Assembly: GCF_020166395.1 (NCBI RefSeq)
Contig: NZ_JAIQXU010000026.1
Coordinates: 1 to 62,987 of the forward strand
DNA: 62,987 bases
Source of the DNA: Deinococcus betulae
Lineage (GTDB): Bacteria; Deinococcota; Deinococci; Deinococcales; Deinococcaceae
Direction: 5' to 3'
Within the stretch, counting starts at the first letter, position 1. Each line of letters opens with the position of its first letter. Both the position numbers and the translations under genes were made by a program. The notes beneath the pieces are model-generated. The model had not been told where the DNA came from and searched no databases. It was given only the letters and a program-made list of their open reading frames with translations. This document shows positions 27,665 to 40,313 of this stretch, in pieces.

Positions 27665-27688
27665 CCCCCGCTTACGCGGGGGTTTTTT
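27665..27688 (+). terminator. Terminator of tRNA operon, overlaps ABC gene end
   Basis: Stem CCCCCGC / GCGGGGG with loop TTAC and six T residues. The loop contains the complement of the TAA stop of the convergent ABC transporter gene, whose last codons are written in the hairpin arm and T-run. Confidence 0.9.
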
Positions 27689-29426
27689 CTGTTTCCCCCA
27701 TCACGCGTTCCAGCGCCGCATACGCCCCGCCCTGACGGCGCAGCACCTCCGGCGGGCCGTCCTCAACCACCACGCCGCCGCGCAGCACCACGACGCGGTC
27801 GGCCGTGCGGGCCAGACTCAGGCGGTGGGTGACCATCAGGGCGGTGCGGCCGCGCATGAGTTCATTCAGGGCCGCCACCACCTGCGCCTCGCTCTCGGCG
27901 TCCACGGCGCTGGTGGGTTCATCCAGCAGCAGGACGGTGGGCCGGGCCAGCAGCGTGCGGGCAATCGAGAGGCGCTGGCGCTGCCCACCCGAGAGCCGCA
28001 CCCCACGCTCTCCGACCACTGTCTCCAGCCCTTCAGGCAGAGCTCCCACAAACTTCTGGGCGTGGGCCGCGTCCAGAGCAGCCTGAACCTCCTCGTCGGT
28101 GGCCTCTGGGCGGGCGTAGCGCACGTTATTGCCCACAGTGTCGTGAAAGAGAAAGGTGTCCTGGGACATCAGGGCGGCGTGGGTACGCAGGCTGCCCAGC
28201 GTCAGCTGGCGCACGTCCACGCCGTCCAGCGTGACGCGGCCGGCCTGCGGGTCGTGGGTGCGGGTCAGTAGGCCCAGCAGCGTGCTTTTGCCGGCGCCGG
28301 ATTCGCCCAGCAGGGCCACGCGCTGACCGGCGGGAATATGCAGGCTGACGCCGCGCAGCACCGGGCGGGCCGGGTCGTAGCCAAAGGTGACCCCCTCAAA
28401 GTGCACCTCGCCGCGCGCCGGCTCAGGCAAAGGCAGAGCGTCCGGGCGCTCCTGCACCGCCACCGGGGCGTCCAGCACCTCGAAGACGCGGCCTCCACTG
28501 GCCGCCGCCCGCTGCAACAGGTCGCCAATATTCACGAGGTCGTCAATGGGGCCGTAAAAGTAGCGTCCGTAACCCCGGTAAGCCAGCAGGCCGCCCAGCG
28601 TGAATTGTCCGGCCAGAATCAGCCACGCGCCGCCGCCCAGCATGATGACGTTGCCCAGGTTGCCCACGAAGCGGGCGCGGGGAAAGGCGCGGTTGCGCAG
28701 CCGCACGGCCTTGACCTGTTCGGCGTACAGGGCCCGGCCCAGGGCCGCGATGCGCGCGGTTTCGGCGGCCTCACGCGCAAAGCCCTGCACCACGCGCATG
28801 CCGGCCAGGCGGTCGTTCATCAAAGCACTCAGGTCGCCCAGGCGGGCGCGGGCGGCGCGGTAGGCCGGCTGCACCGTGCGGCCGTAGCGCCACAGCATGA
28901 GGCCTACCGCCAGCATGGGCAGCGTCGTCAGGACGCCCAGCAGCGGCTGCAGCGCGATAAAAATCCCCACGACCCCCACCAGGCGCAGGGCGTTGGCCAG
29001 CACCGCGTCCGTGCCGCGCACCAGCACGTCCCCCAGGGCGTCCACGTCCCCGGTGAGGCGGGCCAGCAAGTCGCCCGTGCGCTGGGCTTCAAAGTAAGCC
29101 GCCGACTGACCCTGAACTTTGCGGTAAAGCGCCACACGTACGTCCAGCATGAATTGCTGACCAGCGCGCTCCAGCAGCAGGCCGCGCCAGGCCGACAGCA
29201 CCTGTTGCAATGCGAACACCGCCACCAGCAGCGCCAGCTGCCACCCGATCAACACCCAGTCTCGAGCTGGCAGGCCCTGATCCACCACGCGGATCCAGAC
29301 CAGCGGCGGGTACAGCTCGGCGGCCACGCTGCCCAGCAGGAGCAGCAGGCCCGCGCCCACCGTGCGTCGGTAGGGCGTCAGCAGCCCGTACAGGCGGCGC
29401 AGGACAGAAGGAGACGGCGTGGGCAT
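27672..29426 (-). CDS. ABC exporter, fused membrane and ATPase domains
   Basis: 584 residues from ATG 29426, which has TAGCCT seven bases upstream (leaderless). Six membrane spans occupy residues about 20-310. The nucleotide-binding domain has Walker A GESGAGKST, Q-loop MSQDTFLF, signature LSGGQRQR, Walker B VLLLDEPTSAVD and switch His in MVTHRL. A half-transporter of the MsbA/LmrA/MDR type that works as a dimer in the inner membrane, exporting lipid, drug or peptide; substrate not deducible. Its last residues (EKTPA) and stop lie inside the tRNA terminator. Confidence 0.93.
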   Translation of the reverse strand: MPTPSPSVLRRLYGLLTPYRRTVGAGLLLLLGSVAAELYPPLVWIRVVDQGLPARDWVLIGWQLALLVAVFALQQVLSAWRGLLLERAGQQFMLDVRVALYRKVQGQSAAYFEAQRTGDLLARLTGDVDALGDVLVRGTDAVLANALRLVGVVGIFIALQPLLGVLTTLPMLAVGLMLWRYGRTVQPAYRAARARLGDLSALMNDRLAGMRVVQGFAREAAETARIAALGRALYAEQVKAVRLRNRAFPRARFVGNLGNVIMLGGGAWLILAGQFTLGGLLAYRGYGRYFYGPIDDLVNIGDLLQRAAASGGRVFEVLDAPVAVQERPDALPLPEPARGEVHFEGVTFGYDPARPVLRGVSLHIPAGQRVALLGESGAGKSTLLGLLTRTHDPQAGRVTLDGVDVRQLTLGSLRTHAALMSQDTFLFHDTVGNNVRYARPEATDEEVQAALDAAHAQKFVGALPEGLETVVGERGVRLSGGQRQRLSIARTLLARPTVLLLDEPTSAVDAESEAQVVAALNELMRGRTALMVTHRLSLARTADRVVVLRGGVVVEDGPPEVLRRQGGAYAALERVMGETEKTPA

Positions 29427-29433
29427 GGGGGGC

Positions 29434-29439
29434 AGGCTA
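29434..29439 (-). promoter_or_regulatory. -10 box of leaderless ABC exporter
   Basis: TAGCCT on the minus strand, seven bases before ATG 29426. Confidence 0.5.
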
Positions 29440-29500
29440 GAGGAAAGCGGGCGTGCAGACCGGCGCAACGCCACCTTCTCAAGCTGGGCTCCCAGTCAGC

Positions 29501-29506
29501 TACACT
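29501..29506 (+). promoter_or_regulatory. -10 box deciding a GTG start
   Basis: TACACT five bases before GTG 29512; supports GTG as a leaderless start for the small membrane protein. Confidence 0.45.
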
Positions 29507-29511
29507 ACAAC

Positions 29512-29841
29512 GTGTCTGATCCTACATTGACGGCCATCCCTGTGCTGCGCCGGGCGCTTTGGACCGGCCTTATCCTCGTCGTCGTTCCCTTTTTCGCTCA
29601 TCTGACGTTTGGACACGAAACCCGTTTTGAGGCCACAGGCCGCGAGCCGACACTGGATGGCTGGAAGGTCGATGCCTTAGCCCTCATTCTGGTGCCTCTT
29701 GGTTTGATCACCGCTTACCGTGCCCGGCAGCGCTATTTGGACGTGGCTGGGACACTGCAGCGCGACGAGGCCGTCCTGTGGTGGCTGGTGGTGAGTGTTG
29801 GGGTGTGCAAGCTGCTAACCGCCGTGACCATTCACCGCTGA
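29512..29841 (+). CDS. Small membrane protein of unknown function
   Basis: 109 residues if it starts at GTG 29512, chosen because a TACACT box stands five bases upstream; a TTG at 29527 is the alternative. Three hydrophobic spans are visible: [35 protein letters not shown] and [18 protein letters not shown]. No known motif. It lies divergent from the ABC exporter and 23 bases before the GTPase gene, which has its own -10 box. Confidence 0.65.
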   Translation: MSDPTLTAIPVLRRALWTGLILVVVPFFAHLTFGHETRFEATGREPTLDGWKVDALALILVPLGLITAYRARQRYLDVAGTLQRDEAVLWWLVVSVGVCKLLTAVTIHR

Positions 29842-29851
29842 GCCTGTCCCC

Positions 29852-29857
29852 TATCCT
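29852..29857 (+). promoter_or_regulatory. -10 box of leaderless COG0523 gene
   Basis: TATCCT seven bases before ATG 29865; it rules out the longer in-frame starts upstream. Confidence 0.6.
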
Positions 29858-29864
29858 GTCTCCC

Positions 29865-30833
<969 letters not shown>

Positions 30834-30915
30834 GCCGGGCCATGAACCCCCCTCAACCGGCTTCCCACATGCCGGCGCCGCGCGGGTGCGACGGTAGGGC
30901 CAGGAGGTTTCACCC

Positions 30916-31488
30916 ATGCTTCAGCGCCACGAACCCCCCGCCCACGCCGCCGAAGACCTTCTCAGCAACCACGACACCTTAGAAACGGTGGCGGACCGGT
31001 TGCAACTGCTGCTGAAAGCCGCCGAGACGACGCTGCCACCTGCCGTCGTGAATGCCCTGCATGGCGAGTGGCTGGGCCACCCCATTCACCCCATTCTGAT
31101 TCATCTGCCGCTGGGCGGCTGGGTGGTGGCGGCAGCGCTGGACCACCTGCCGGCCCACACACCAGGCGGCAATGATCACGCCGCCGACCTGGCCCTGACG
31201 CTGGGCACTCTGGGCGCTGTCGGCTCGATTGCCACCGGCTGGGCCGACTGGGCCAACACGCGCGGCGAGGCCCGGCGTACGGGCTTTATTCACGGCGCCC
31301 TGAACGAAGTCGCCTTTTTCCTGAATGTGGGCTCGCTGCTGGCACGCAGGAAAGGGAAGCGCGGTCTGGGGAAGGCGCTCTCGGGCGCTGGGCTGCTGCT
31401 GGCCGGCGCGGGCGGCTTTCTGGGCGGCGAACTGGTGTACCGCCATGGCCTGGGCGTGGGCCAGACGCTGGCGCACCGTCAGGGCTAA
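30916..31488 (+). CDS. DUF2231 membrane protein
   Basis: 190 residues, GGAGG ribosome site. The signature GHPIHPILIHLPLGGW marks the DUF2231 family: four membrane spans with conserved His residues facing one side, sometimes proposed to bind heme. Spans run at about 55-75, 92-112, 128-145 and 158-178. The N-terminal 50 residues are a soluble helical extension. Function unknown. It lies in a run of plus-strand genes but with its own signals. Confidence 0.82.
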   Translation: MLQRHEPPAHAAEDLLSNHDTLETVADRLQLLLKAAETTLPPAVVNALHGEWLGHPIHPILIHLPLGGWVVAAALDHLPAHTPGGNDHAADLALTLGTLGAVGSIATGWADWANTRGEARRTGFIHGALNEVAFFLNVGSLLARRKGKRGLGKALSGAGLLLAGAGGFLGGELVYRHGLGVGQTLAHRQG

Positions 31489-31553
31489 GATCGGAGGCCG
31501 GCTGTTCCGATTTGTCAACTCCACGGCCGTCAGCCCGCTCTATGGCGCAGCTT

Positions 31554-31614
31554 TGTGAGTCCACTCGGATAAAATCGTTGTTGCAACCGATTTCATCCGA
31601 ATTCACGGCTCACA
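31554..31614. repeat. Palindromic intergenic repeat, type B
   Basis: Nested inverted repeats: outer TGTGAG / CTCACA, inner CGGATAAAATCG (31566-31577) / CGATTTCATCCG (31588-31599) with one mismatch, and a TTGTTGCAA centre. It shares the GATGAAATC/CGGA vocabulary with the palindrome at 5440. Noncoding and lower in GC than its flanks. Confidence 0.6.
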
Positions 31615-31707
31615 GCCTGCGGTTCAGAGGGCACACCGAGGCTGCTCTATTCCCACCACGCCGCCCGGCGTTCGCGCTGTTCACCCCCAAAGGAACGGCG
31701 ACCGCCT

Positions 31708-31713
31708 TAGCAT
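31708..31713 (+). promoter_or_regulatory. -10 box of leaderless thioesterase gene
   Basis: TAGCAT six bases before ATG 31720. Confidence 0.5.
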
Positions 31714-31719
31714 GGCCAC

Positions 31720-32184
31720 ATGGCCCTGCACCCTGACCTGAAGTTCCCCACGCCCCACGAACTCGACACCCTGACTCCAGGGGAACTGGCCGGGCGCATG
31801 AACGCGCTGTCGGGCACACTGGGAGCGCGCCTGGGCATTGAATTTACCGAGGTCAGCCGCGAGCGCGTGGTGGCCAGAATGCCGGTAGAAGGGAACCGCC
31901 AGCCCGCCGGCCGCCTGCATGGCGGCGCCAACCTCGCCCTGGCCGAGGAATTGGCCAGCGTCGGCTCGTGGATGAACCTGGACCCCACGCGGCAGGTGGC
32001 CGTCGGCGTGGACCTGAACGGCACCCATGTGCGCGGGGTGACCGGCGGCTGGGTCACCGGCGAGGGGACCCTGGCCTACCGGGGGCGCACCGTGCTGGTC
32101 TGGGCCATTGAGGTCAAGGATGAGCGGGGCCGCGTGACCAGCCTGGCGCGCTGCACCTGCAACGTGATTGCGGTCGGTGCATAA
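31720..32184 (+). CDS. PaaI-type hotdog thioesterase
   Basis: 154 residues, leaderless. The hotdog core is clear: ERVVARMPVEGNRQPAGRLHGG with the helix ANLALAEELASVGSWM, then VGVDLNGTHVRGV and VTGEGTLAYRGRTVLVWAIEVKDERG. The RLHGG...E arrangement is that of PaaI/MenI-like acyl-CoA thioesterases acting on aryl- or naphthoyl-CoA. The substrate is not given by context. It converges on csaB with a perfect hairpin between. Confidence 0.88.
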   Translation: MALHPDLKFPTPHELDTLTPGELAGRMNALSGTLGARLGIEFTEVSRERVVARMPVEGNRQPAGRLHGGANLALAEELASVGSWMNLDPTRQVAVGVDLNGTHVRGVTGGWVTGEGTLAYRGRTVLVWAIEVKDERGRVTSLARCTCNVIAVGA

Positions 32185-32188
32185 ATGA

Positions 32189-32235
32189 TCGGAGGACGTG
32201 GGCTGGAGGAAAACCCCACAGCCCACGTCCTCCGG
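32189..32235. terminator. Bidirectional hairpin between convergent genes
   Basis: Perfect 15-bp stem GGAGGACGTGGGCTG / CAGCCCACGTCCTCC (extendable by two pairs) with a 13-base loop, lying exactly in the gap between the thioesterase and csaB stops. No T-run. Confidence 0.6.
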
Positions 32236-32244
32236 CCCACACCC

Positions 32245-33212
32245 TTATTTGCCCAGGGCCCGGCTAAAACTCTGTGCGGCCCGCAGGCGCATGTCCTCTA
32301 TGGCCGCCTGGTCGGGCAGCACCCGGCGCAGGGCCTCGTCGGCCACGCGGCCAGGGTCCAGGGCGACGGCGTGGGCGGGCGCCCCGGCGTCGGTGCAAAA
32401 GCCCTGCACCTTGGGGTCATAGGCAATACCGGAAAAAGGCGTGCCGCTAGCCGCCGCCAGAATGACGGCGTGCAGGCGCACGCCCACCACGTAGCCGCTG
32501 CCCGCAATGGCGTCCAGGGCCACCTGGGGGTCACGGGTGCTGAGCACCTCGTCGGCGCCGAGGCTGTGGGCGGCCTCGTCGTCGTGGTCAGGCATGAAGC
32601 TCAGGGCGGTCACGCGGCGGCCCTCTGCTTGCAGGGCGCGCACCACGTCGCGCAGCCGCTCGGTGGCTTCGGTCACGTCACCGCGCGGGGCCACGACGAC
32701 GCGCATGGGGTCACGCCTGAGGCCGGGGGTGGGGGGCAGCAGCAGGGCCGGGTCGCCGCCCAGCTGGGCCTGAACGCCCAGGGCCGCCAGGGTGTCCACG
32801 CTGCCCTGGTCGCGCACAATCACCTGCACGCCGCGCAGGGCGGCGGCGACCTTGCGGCCACCCTGCGCGCTGAGGGGACCGACACTCTGGTTAAACACCA
32901 CCACGCGGCGGCGCAGCAGCTTGCCCAGCCGGATCACCGCCAGGTAGTAGGTCAGCGTGCGCGCACTCGTCTTGTCCTGCAGGAGGCCGCCGCCGCCCGA
33001 CAGCAGCACCCCCGACCGCACCAGCGCCCCCAGCACCGCCGCCGGCTGCATGCGGGCCTCGCTTTCGCAGCCGTAGGTGCGGGCCGTCTCTTCGGGGGTG
33101 TTGGAGAGCAGCAGGGGCGACGCCCCGTATTTGCGCAGTTCGCGGGTGATCGCCAGGGCAATCGCCTCGTCGCCCGTGTTGCCAAAGCCGTAGTAGCCGC
33201 TGACGGTGACTT

Positions 33213-33216
<4 letters not shown>
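32245..33216 (-). CDS. csaB: Polysaccharide pyruvyl transferase CsaB
   Basis: 323 residues. Starts VSGYYGFGNTGDEAIALAI, the family's opening; SGGGGLLQDKTS, FNQSVGPLSAQGG, VRDQGSV, FMPDHDDEAA and VGVRLHAVILAAASGTPFSGIAYDPKV follow in order. CsaB adds ketal pyruvate to the secondary cell-wall polymer, creating the ligand for SLH-domain proteins such as Deinococcus SlpA. ATG overlaps the stop of the DUF5693 gene (ATGA), so the two are cotranslated; the pair recurs in SLH-bearing bacteria, from memory. Confidence 0.92.
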
Positions 33217-35075
<1,859 letters not shown>

Positions 35076-35081
35076 AGGCAC

Positions 35082-35087
35082 ATCCTA
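35082..35087 (-). promoter_or_regulatory. -10 box of DUF5693-csaB operon
   Basis: TAGGAT on the minus strand, six bases before GTG 35075. Confidence 0.5.
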
Positions 35088-35362
35088 AAGGGCGGGTGAA
35101 GTGGGGGCGGGGGCAAGGCGGACAGGGGGCATGACAGGTCAGCATGCCCGCCGGGGATGCGCGCGGGCATCCTCCGAAAGAAAGGGACAGGAAAGGAGGA
35201 GAGAACATCTGGGCTGGGCAATCTGGTCAGCCCACCTACTTTGGGGGAAGCGCGGCGCCAGACCTCAACAGAACTGAAGGGCGACACTGTTGGCAGTGAG
35301 CGAACCCCCACGGACCAGAGTTTTTCCTACTGCCCACTCCCTACTTCCTCCTGTCCACGCCC

Positions 35363-37026
<1,664 letters not shown>

Positions 37027-37277
37027 AAATGGCTTCTCCTGTGGCCGCGCCCGGCGCCTGCGGGGCAGGGGACGCGCCAACCAGAAAGCAGCCTAGCACC
37101 CGTGCCCCGCAGGCGACAGGGACGGGATTCCCCGGGCCTGCGCCTCAGGTGAACGCCGCATGAAAGAACGCTGTCAGAGGCCAGGCGGCACCCTAACGGG
37201 CATGCTGATGTTGGAAGCGCGACCAGTGCTGGTGCCCGTGTGGGGCGCCTGCGCCGCGTGCCCGTCGCCGCGTCCCG

Positions 37278-37283
37278 TACAAT
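37278..37283 (+). promoter_or_regulatory. -10 box of the E2-like gene
   Basis: TACAAT about 23 bases before ATG 37307; the short leader carries AAGGGGGA as ribosome site. Confidence 0.5.
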
Positions 37284-37306
37284 GGGCCGCACAAAGGGGG
37301 AACTGA

Positions 37307-38758
37307 ATGGAACGGATTGCGCCGCTTGCCCAGGTGCTGGCAGAAGCGAACGGGATTGACTGGCAGAAGATTCAAGGCTCCGGAGCCGGCGGTCAGATCG
37401 TCGAACAGGACATTCTGAACTACCTGTCGCGTGTGATGTCTGGCGAGGAAGATCCGCCCGATACCCCGGTGGACCTGCCGCCGCCCGATTGGAACGGCGA
37501 GGAAGTGCCCAGCGCCGCCATGCTGAACCAGGCCGGCATGAACGCCGACATGCTCAGCCGCGCGGGCGTGGACACCGACCTGACAGCCTTTGTGGAGCAA
37601 ACCCGCACCGCTTCCCCCGAGGTGCCGGCCACCCCCGCCCCCAGCAATCTGGACGAGGACACCGAGTTCGAGCTGGACGACGAGCCCGAAGTGGCGCCCG
37701 CCCCTGTTGCCGCCGCTCCGGTGCCGACTCCCCCTGTGCCCGAGCCCGTGGTGACCCCTACCCCCGAGCCGGTCATGCCTGCGGCGGCGGCCCCCATGCC
37801 CGAGCCCACCCCAGCGCCGGTCACCCCACCCCCGGCGGCGCCTGCGGCCCCGGCCGGTGGTCTGAGCAGCCTGCTCTCGCGCCTGTACCAGAAGCCGGCC
37901 CAGCCAGAAGCGGCGCCGGCCCCCGCACCCACCCCCATGCCCGAGCCGGTGGCCACCCCTGTGGCGGCCCAACCCGAGCCGATGCAGATCCCAGTGCAGC
38001 CAGAACCCGTGCAGCCAGAAGTGGCGGCGCAGCCCGAGCCGACCCCCGTGCCTGAGCCCACCCCTCTGCCCGAGCCCGTCGCCGCGCAGGCCGAACCTGC
38101 CGCCGAACCCGTGCAGCCCGAACCCACCCCAGAGCCGGTCGTGGCCGAGCCAGAGCCTGTGGCACCCACACCCGAGCCTGAGCCTGCTCAGCCGGAAGTG
38201 GCCGCGCAGCCTGAGCCGGCTGTGGTCCCCACGCCCGCTGCCCCCATGCCTGCCGCGCCGGTGCCGGTTCAGACCCCGGCTGCACCTGCCCAGGCCCCCA
38301 CTGGCGGCGTGTGGTTCGGCACCTACCTGCGCCGGGGCGCAGACGTGGCCGCCCTGTACGACCTGCGCGATCAGGTCAGCCGCGCGCTCTCGCAGGAGCT
38401 GCCGCTGGGCCTGCTGGTCGCCCGCGCCGCGCAGCGCCACGCCGACACCCTGGGCCTGAGCAGCGTGGCCCTGGACGGACAGGGCCGCACGCACACCGTG
38501 GGCGGCGGCAGCCTGCGCGACGCCGTGACGGCGCTGGACACCACCTTTGACGGCACGCCCGACCTGCTGGTCGTGGACGCCGCCGCCCTGGACCTGGACG
38601 ACCTGCACTACCCGCAGACCGTGACCCTCAGCGTGGGCCGCACCGAGAACGGCCGCGCCACCCTGAGCCTGAACGGCGACGTGGAAACGGCACGCGCCGC
38701 GCAGTTCCTGGCGCAAGTGGCCGGCACCCTGGAACAGCCTATTCTGCTCGTGCTGTAA
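37307..38758 (+). CDS. E3-binding domain protein with degenerate E2 core
   Basis: 483 residues. Residues 3-40 are a peripheral subunit-binding domain ([15 protein letters not shown] ... [17 protein letters not shown]), the module by which 2-oxoacid dehydrogenase E2 proteins hold E1 or E3. A region of about 250 residues rich in Pro, Glu, Ala and Val (PEP repeats) follows. The last 150 residues resemble a shortened acyltransferase core ([19 protein letters not shown] ... [25 protein letters not shown]). The HRVVDG catalytic motif is absent ([13 protein letters not shown] instead), as is any lipoyl domain. Likely a structural or regulatory E2 relative; role unknown. Confidence 0.8.
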   Translation: MERIAPLAQVLAEANGIDWQKIQGSGAGGQIVEQDILNYLSRVMSGEEDPPDTPVDLPPPDWNGEEVPSAAMLNQAGMNADMLSRAGVDTDLTAFVEQTRTASPEVPATPAPSNLDEDTEFELDDEPEVAPAPVAAAPVPTPPVPEPVVTPTPEPVMPAAAAPMPEPTPAPVTPPPAAPAAPAGGLSSLLSRLYQKPAQPEAAPAPAPTPMPEPVATPVAAQPEPMQIPVQPEPVQPEVAAQPEPTPVPEPTPLPEPVAAQAEPAAEPVQPEPTPEPVVAEPEPVAPTPEPEPAQPEVAAQPEPAVVPTPAAPMPAAPVPVQTPAAPAQAPTGGVWFGTYLRRGADVAALYDLRDQVSRALSQELPLGLLVARAAQRHADTLGLSSVALDGQGRTHTVGGGSLRDAVTALDTTFDGTPDLLVVDAAALDLDDLHYPQTVTLSVGRTENGRATLSLNGDVETARAAQFLAQVAGTLEQPILLVL

Positions 38759-38770
38759 AGCAGACCAAGA

Positions 38771-38809
38771 AGGCGGCGGACGTGAATCTCACGTCCGCCG
38801 CCGCCTTTT
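38771..38809 (+). terminator. Strong terminator after E2-like gene
   Basis: Perfect 14-bp stem GGCGGCGGACGTGA / TCACGTCCGCCGCC with loop ATC, then GCCTTTT. Confidence 0.88.
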
Positions 38810-39460
38810 GACCCATACAAGCCTGAAGGGAGCCATTTGCAGACGGTGGAATCCAAAGAGGGAGAGCAAAAACACAGCAGGGTCCAGGCATGGTGTTGGT
38901 TCACCTGGGCAGTTCTGGTGTGCAGGGCTGACAAATGGCCTCTGCATTTACATCTCTGGGTCTGAATCAGCCCAGGTTGCGCGGCCTCGTGCAGTGAAGA
39001 GGAACGCAAGCAATTGTGCCATCTAGAAAACACCAATCCACTGGCTCGCCCCCCAGAAGCCTGAAAGGAGATACACCGAGCTTTTACATGGGGGACACAC
39101 CAGGAGCGCTGCGGCACTCTGAGCACAGGGTCACTGGCACAAGTGTCCTCAAACCGTCCCCACTTCCGAAAGGTTTCGCCAGCTGATTTGTCTAAAGACG
39201 TTGGTCTCTGTTCCAGCAAGTCACGTGAATTTTGAGCCTGAGCGGCGTCATCTCAAAGTTGCCATCTGGCACTGGTCCAGGCATTGGCGGTCTTCTCACC
39301 GCCATCATCTGAGCTCCCTTGATCTGAAGGCAGCCTTGAGAGCTTGTTGGTCCAGGCTTCGCACCTGAAGCCAATTCGGGTATTTCTCCCCAAGTGGACC
39401 AGCCGAACTTTCTAGGTTGGGGTTCTGCGGCGCCCCTGGCCCGCCCTCAGGAGCCTGCCC
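38810..39460. other. Long intergenic region, lower GC
   Basis: About 650 bases, the longest gene-free stretch here, with GC near 53 percent by eye against more than 65 percent around. Frames on both strands lack coding bias or ribosome sites. Its right end includes AGGAG, the ribosome site of the 39461 gene. It could be decayed sequence or an untranslated leader. Confidence 0.5.
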
Positions 39461-40243
39461 ATGACCCAGACCTTTTCCGCCGCCCGGCGCATCCCAACCC
39501 CCTCCGCCCAGAGCTACCACCTGATTTGCCGTGGCGAGGCCCAGGCCACCCGAGGTGCCGTGACCCCGCAGGTTCAGGCTGTCCACAGCGCCATTCGCAG
39601 CAAGATTCTGGCAAACGATTTTTCCTGTGTTGCCGCTCGCGCCTCACTGAATACAGACTGCTACGCGCTGGGCTGTTACGGTGAGCTGACCGCAGACAGT
39701 ACGGCGCAGATGCTGGCCAGTGACCTGAGCCGCTTCCTTCAGGACCAGGACCGCATGGGATCAGGCTTCACGTCCATGATTGCCACCTTTGACGGTCAGA
39801 CACCAGCCGATGAACACGAGTTCGAGGCGGCGCTGTGGCACCTCCTGCGGGCCATACACCGCCTGGATGACGCCGATTACAGCCCTGAGGTCAGCTGCGA
39901 CCCGAATGACCCGCGCTTTGGATTTTCATTTGGAGGCCGCGCATTTTTTGTGATTGGCCTGCATCCTGGCAGCAGCCGTCTGGCTCGCACCTTTCCTTTT
40001 CCGGCGCTGGTGCTGAACGCCCACCGCCAGTTTCAGGCGCTGCGCGATACTGGCCGCTACGGCCGCATGCAGGACACCATTCGCACCCGCGAACTGAAGG
40101 GGCAGGGCAACCTGAATCCCAACCTGGCCGATTACGGTGAGGCCAGCGAGGCCCGCCAGTATTCTGGCCGTGCGGTGGAGGCTGACTGGGCTGCCCCTTT
40201 TCCGCAGGCACCACAGGGCCGCTGCCCCTTTGGTCACAGTTAA
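39461..40243 (+). CDS. YqcI/YcgG (GntA-like) family protein
   Basis: 260 residues, AGGAG ribosome site. Family traits: DFSCVAARASLNTDCYALGCYGEL near residue 55, FGFSFGGRAFFVIGLHPGSSRLART, the LVLNAHRQFQALRDTGRYGRMQDTIRTRE block, NPNLADYGEASEARQYSGR and a C-terminal GRCPFGH. GntA, a member from guanitoxin biosynthesis, is a heme-dependent enzyme that N-hydroxylates a guanidino group. Whether this one has that activity is unknown. The next gene, a DUF1989 protein, lies 70 bases downstream with its own -10 box; relatives act on guanidine-derived compounds. Confidence 0.8.
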   Translation: MTQTFSAARRIPTPSAQSYHLICRGEAQATRGAVTPQVQAVHSAIRSKILANDFSCVAARASLNTDCYALGCYGELTADSTAQMLASDLSRFLQDQDRMGSGFTSMIATFDGQTPADEHEFEAALWHLLRAIHRLDDADYSPEVSCDPNDPRFGFSFGGRAFFVIGLHPGSSRLARTFPFPALVLNAHRQFQALRDTGRYGRMQDTIRTRELKGQGNLNPNLADYGEASEARQYSGRAVEADWAAPFPQAPQGRCPFGHS

Positions 40244-40300
40244 GCAGCATGCCTCTTGAGCAAAAGTTGTGGCAGCAGGCGTGTGTAGGACCCTGGCCGC

Positions 40301-40306
40301 TAGGGT
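40301..40306 (+). promoter_or_regulatory. -10 box of leaderless DUF1989 gene
   Basis: TAGGGT seven bases before ATG 40314. Confidence 0.45.
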
Positions 40307-40313
40307 GAACGCC

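Noticed and set aside
37193..38716. 507-codon minus-strand frame, Gly/His-rich
   Set aside because: It is the antisense of the PEP-rich linker of the E2-like gene; composition is an artefact of the repeat codons and there is no ribosome site.
38608..39219. 203-codon minus-strand frame in the intergenic region
   Set aside because: It runs through the terminator of the E2-like gene into that gene's coding region and has no coding bias.
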